Source: DATMQA01 sp035566895 (GTDB lineage: Bacteria; Verrucomicrobiota; Verrucomicrobiia; Limisphaerales; UBA8199). Taken from it: a DNA stretch of 43,083 nt. Below, piece by piece: positions 40,194 through 43,083 of this stretch. The stretch spans positions 1 through 43,083 of the forward strand of contig DATMQA010000139.1 of the NCBI GenBank assembly GCA_035566895.1, in the 5' to 3' direction. Position 1 is the first letter of the stretch, and every line of letters starts with the position of its first letter. Made by a program: the position numbers and the translations under genes. The notes beneath the pieces were generated by a model that was not told the DNA's origin, did no database searches, and was given only the letters and a program-made list of their open reading frames with translations.

Positions 40194-41276
40194 TCAGAAT
40201 ACATAAGAGACACCGACGGTGACGAAAACGGCGCGGGTTAGGTCGAGCACAGCCTGTTTGCCGTTAACAAACTGCGAATATTTGCCGACATCCTCGAACT
40301 GGGCGCCGGCGAGCAGGGCCCATCTTTGGGAGAGGGCGACGGAGCAGGTGGCGGCAACGTAGCCGCCGGGGAGCCAATCGGAATGGGAGCCGGAGCCGGA
40401 GTGGGTCTGGGAGCCGACGCCGGCGACGGTGACGGTCTCGTGAAAGGAGAAGTCGCTGTTGATGAAGGCGACGGCGAGTCCGCCGCTAAAGTTCAGGGAG
40501 ACGGTATCGCTGAGGGGGAGTTCGACATATGGCCCGAGGCGGAAACCGAAGACGTCGGCATCGAACTGGCGGGAGCCGGAGATGAGGGCGCCGCCGGGGA
40601 GGATTTGGGCAGGCAAATGGGCAGGGGTATCACCGAGCAGGGCGTTGGGACCGACAGAGTCACCATAATGAGGACCCGGGTAATTGGCGAAAGTGGTGAT
40701 GCCGTAGCCGGTCATGGGGTCGATAGGGACGGCATAGGCATCGGAGGCGACGGCGAGGTCAGCGGCCATGGGGCGGGAATCGTTAACTGAGACGCGGCCA
40801 TAACCAGCGGCGGCCTCGAGACCGGCGCGCCAATTTTTGCCGCGGTACAATTCGCGGTTGTAGGTCAGCTCGAAGTTGGACTGGGGGGTGGCGTCGTTGT
40901 CATTGGAATTGGCGTTGGGCTGGGAGGAGAACTGGTGGAAAATGACGCTGGGGTCGCCCAAGGTGTATTGCTTATAGGGAGCGGGGGCGGCGGCGTAGCC
41001 CCAATACCAGGTTTGGCCGCCGAGGCCATGGTTGATGTCCTGATAGACGTAGCCATCGCTGTAGTTGAAGGGGTCGCCGTTGGGGGTCAGGCGGAGGGGC
41101 TGGCCGAAGCCGCCCAAGCCGTGGAAATTGACTTTGAGGTTCAAGCCCAATCGGTAGTTGAGGCCGAAGCGGTTGGGGGATTGCGCGTCCGCCGTTTGGA
41201 GGTTTTGTGCGCGGGCGGAGGTGGCGGCGAGGGCGAGGCCAGCGGCGAGGGCGGGGAGATAATTGAGAGTTTTCAT
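40194..41276 (-). CDS. Outer-membrane beta-barrel protein
   Basis: A 360-residue protein with signal peptide MKTLNYLPALAAGLALAATSARAQ. The mature part is made of alternating strands with aromatic girdles, such as FGLNYRLGLNLKVNFHG, FELTYNRELYRGKNWRAGLE, AAAGYGRVSVNDSRP, FGFRLGPYVELPLSDTV, LNFSGGLAVAFINSDFSF and WLPGGYVAATCSVALS. It ends in a terminal phenylalanine strand (VFVTVGVSYVF), the outer-membrane sorting pattern. ATG 41276 starts the signal peptide. It follows the HYR/Ig surface protein by 23 bp and precedes the regulator by 19 bp. A role in surface display or transport is plausible; no specific function is recognisable. Confidence 0.82.
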   Translation of the reverse strand: MKTLNYLPALAAGLALAATSARAQNLQTADAQSPNRFGLNYRLGLNLKVNFHGLGGFGQPLRLTPNGDPFNYSDGYVYQDINHGLGGQTWYWGYAAAPAPYKQYTLGDPSVIFHQFSSQPNANSNDNDATPQSNFELTYNRELYRGKNWRAGLEAAAGYGRVSVNDSRPMAADLAVASDAYAVPIDPMTGYGITTFANYPGPHYGDSVGPNALLGDTPAHLPAQILPGGALISGSRQFDADVFGFRLGPYVELPLSDTVSLNFSGGLAVAFINSDFSFHETVTVAGVGSQTHSGSGSHSDWLPGGYVAATCSVALSQRWALLAGAQFEDVGKYSQFVNGKQAVLDLTRAVFVTVGVSYVF

Positions 41277-41299
41277 CTGGTAAAATTTGGCTTTGCGGC

Positions 41300-43083
41300 T
41301 CAAGGCAACAGGACCAGGCGATAAAAGCGCTGGGGTTGGGAGGCCGGGAGGGACTCGGTTTTGGGCAAACCGTCGTCAACCCAGGGCACGACCAGTCCGT
41401 TACCGGTGATGGCCGGGACGGCGGTCTTCCAGTGGAGCAAATCGCTGGAGTACTGGATGTAATAGACGCGGTTGAGGAGGGTGGGGAGGTTGAGGAGGAA
41501 GTTATGATTGGCCAAGACGAGAGCCTGGTTGATGTGCTGGACTCTGCCGCCGACAACGGCCACGGACGGGCCTGAGGGCGAGACCAACTCAGCGCGCAGC
41601 AAGGGGTAGGGGAGGATACCGTTGGTGACGTAGTATTCGATGGTGAAGGGGACGGAACTGCCCGGTGGGATGGCGACGTAGGATTGGACGTAAGGGATAC
41701 CGTTGCTGTAACCGGAGGAGTTATACACGACCTGCCCCGGGAGCAGGTTAGCGACATAGACGCGGACGGCATTGAAATCCGAATAAGTTGGGTTATTGAC
41801 GCTGACGGTCTGGTCGAACAGGCCGGTGGCGGGGTTGCGATGCATGGCGCTGAGGAGGGTGAGCGGCGGCTTGTCGATGATGGTGACGCTGACCGGGGCG
41901 GAGGTGCCGGTGGCGGCGAGGTTATCGGTGGCTTTGGCGGTGAACGAGTAAGAGCCGGCGACGAGGTTGCTGAGGACAACAAAGTAAGGGGCGTTGGTGG
42001 CCTGGCCGAGGTGATTGGTAGCGGCGAGGAAGAAGTCCACATTGGTGACAGTGCCATCGACGTCCTGGGCATCGGCGAGGACGGTGAAGGTTGCCGGGGC
42101 GATGAAGACGGCGCCGTTAGTCGGGCTGAGGATGCTGACGGTAGGCGGGTGGTTAATGGTGAGGGTGGCAGCTTGAACGGCGGTATTGCAGGCGCCGCTG
42201 ACCTGGACGGTATAGGTAGCGTCATCGGCGTAGTCCAGGTTGGTAAGGCAAAGGCTGTTGGTGTCGGCGCCGGCAATGGCGGTCCCGTTCTTCGTCCAGG
42301 TGTAGGTGAAGGGGCCGGTGCCGGAAGGAACAGTGGCAAAAGTAACGCTATCGCCCAGATTCCTGACGGAGCTGGCGAGCGGCGTGGCCACCACGATTTG
42401 GTTCAAGCTGAGGGCAGCACTGTTGGTTAAGGAATTGCCGCACTGATCGGTGATGATGACCTGGTAGGAGCCGACGTCCGCCGCACTCAAGTTGCTGAGA
42501 GTCAGGCGGGCATTGGTGCCGATAACGGACGCGTTGCGCAACCAGAGATAGCTCAACCCGGTGCCGGTAGCGTTGACGTTGAAGGTGGCGATTGTCCCAG
42601 GGCAGTTGGTCAGATTGCCGGGTGCTGAATTAATCACGATTGGCGTTTGATCGAGCGCGAGGACGGTTTGGCTGCACTGGGCGCTGTTGCCGCAGGCGTC
42701 GGTGGCCACCCAGGTCCGGGTGGCGTCGAAGGTGTTGCCGCAATGACCGCTGGTATTGGTGACAGTGTTGAAGACGGTGATCGTGACGTTGGTGCCGCCG
42801 TTGTCGGTGGCGGTGGGCGGGTCAAAGCTCCAGGCCTGACCGAGCTCCACGGTCTTGTTGGTATTGGCGCAGGTGATGACGGGGGCAATCGTGTCGATGG
42901 CGTTAACCGTCTGACTGCACTGGGCGCTGTTGCCGCAGGCATCGGTGGCAACCCAGGTCCGGGTGGCGTCGAAAGTGTTGCCGCAATGACCGCTGGTATT
43001 GGTGACAGTGTTGAAGACGGTGATCGTGACGTTGCTGCCGCCGTTGTCGGTCGCGGTGGGCGGGTCAAAGCTCCAGGCCTGGC
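41300..43083 (-). CDS. Large surface protein with HYR and Ig-like repeats, C-terminal part (cut by window end)
   Basis: The frame is open to the window end, so the N-terminus is missing; about 594 residues are visible. From the window edge inward there are two tandem HYR (hyalin-type) repeats with the core DACGNSAQCSQTV and, in the first, the end DTIAPVITC. Then come two Ig-like domains (ATFNVNATGTGLSYLWLRN and PFTYTWTKNGTAIAGAD cores), a further Ig-like module (PPTVSILSPTNGAVFIAPA), and a C-terminal region ending with the FYRLV-type terminus common in Verrucomicrobiota surface proteins. The two HYR repeats are 243 bp apart and nearly identical in DNA sequence. The protein is secreted or outer-membrane associated. 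The barrel gene starts 23 bp after its stop. Confidence 0.85.
   Translation of the reverse strand, partial: QAWSFDPPTATDNGGSNVTITVFNTVTNTSGHCGNTFDATRTWVATDACGNSAQCSQTVNAIDTIAPVITCANTNKTVELGQAWSFDPPTATDNGGTNVTITVFNTVTNTSGHCGNTFDATRTWVATDACGNSAQCSQTVLALDQTPIVINSAPGNLTNCPGTIATFNVNATGTGLSYLWLRNASVIGTNARLTLSNLSAADVGSYQVIITDQCGNSLTNSAALSLNQIVVATPLASSVRNLGDSVTFATVPSGTGPFTYTWTKNGTAIAGADTNSLCLTNLDYADDATYTVQVSGACNTAVQAATLTINHPPTVSILSPTNGAVFIAPATFTVLADAQDVDGTVTNVDFFLAATNHLGQATNAPYFVVLSNLVAGSYSFTAKATDNLAATGTSAPVSVTIIDKPPLTLLSAMHRNPATGLFDQTVSVNNPTYSDFNAVRVYVANLLPGQVVYNSSGYSNGIPYVQSYVAIPPGSSVPFTIEYYVTNGILPYPLLRAELVSPSGPSVAVVGGRVQHINQALVLANHNFLLNLPTLLNRVYYIQYSSDLLHWKTAVPAITGNGLVVPWVDDGLPKTESLPASQPQRFYRLVLLP
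42655..43083. repeat. 243-bp tandem repeat encoding HYR units
   Basis: The segment ending at ~42840 recurs 243 bp further (81 codons), up to the window edge. By eye only about six mismatches occur over ~170 compared bases, most of them third-position or conservative changes. This indicates recent duplication or gene conversion. More copies may lie beyond the window. Confidence 0.85.

Noticed and set aside
40972..42339. Minus-strand frame of about 455 codons overlapping the Ig and barrel genes
   Set aside because: It is proline- and serine-rich from a frame shift of the Ig-protein codons and has no domains. The Ig/HYR and barrel frames fit the families.

Overview
ORGANISM. The window looks like a chromosome segment of a Verrucomicrobiota bacterium, probably of the Limisphaerales/Pedosphaera type. 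This is inferred from gene content, not from a marker gene. The indicators are twin-arginine Gfo/Idh/MocA oxidoreductases, a DUF1080 protein, zinc-ribbon Ser/Thr kinases paired with ECF-like sigma factors, HEAT-repeat and Ig/HYR surface proteins with an FYRL-type C-terminus, a divergent RNA polymerase omega subunit, many orphan response regulators, and intergenic regions full of degenerate short-period repeats. There is no rRNA, tRNA, CRISPR array, insertion sequence or prophage that I can support. LAYOUT. 1-5.4 kb: the end of zwf (cut by the window edge) and an rpiB-like gene, a Tat-exported intradiol dioxygenase with a palindromic repeat inside its reading frame, a UPF0173 metallo-hydrolase bracketed by heptanucleotide arrays, a threonine dehydratase, and two very small membrane proteins. 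5.4-15.1 kb: a 1321-residue CheB-CheR-PAS-histidine kinase, a Sel1 protein, a LysR regulator, a zinc-ribbon protein, an OsmC-like protein lacking its first cysteine, rpoZ, and a DEAD-box helicase with a DEAE motif II. 15.1-18.7 kb: kinase/sigma module A, a kinase-Wzz-pilin-like fusion followed after one base by an ECF-like sigma gene. 18.7-26.9 kb, all on the minus strand: sigma/kinase module B (sigma gene first, then a kinase with RDD and pseudokinase domains), a coiled-coil protein, a response regulator, an SGNH-DUF1080 enzyme, YajQ and YciH. 27.0-35.2 kb, plus strand: two Tat Gfo/Idh/MocA proteins and a HEAT-repeat protein in one operon, then a pseudopilin and a large zinc-finger/TM/PQQ-propeller protein. 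35.3-43.1 kb: two response regulators, RNase D divergent from an acyl-CoA ligase, and a minus-strand operon of an HYR/Ig surface protein (cut by the window edge), an outer-membrane beta-barrel protein and a NarL-type regulator. HOW IT FITS TOGETHER. Signal transduction dominates: two Ser/Thr kinase plus sigma factor pairs, one very large chemotaxis-like hybrid kinase and four receiver proteins without adjacent kinases. The SGNH-DUF1080 enzyme and the two Gfo/Idh/MocA proteins suggest periplasmic carbohydrate processing. The most unusual sequence-level signal is a set of unrelated 7-bp and 9-bp degenerate tandem repeats that fill intergenic gaps, begin exactly at stop codons, form convergent hairpins and in places have entered reading frames.
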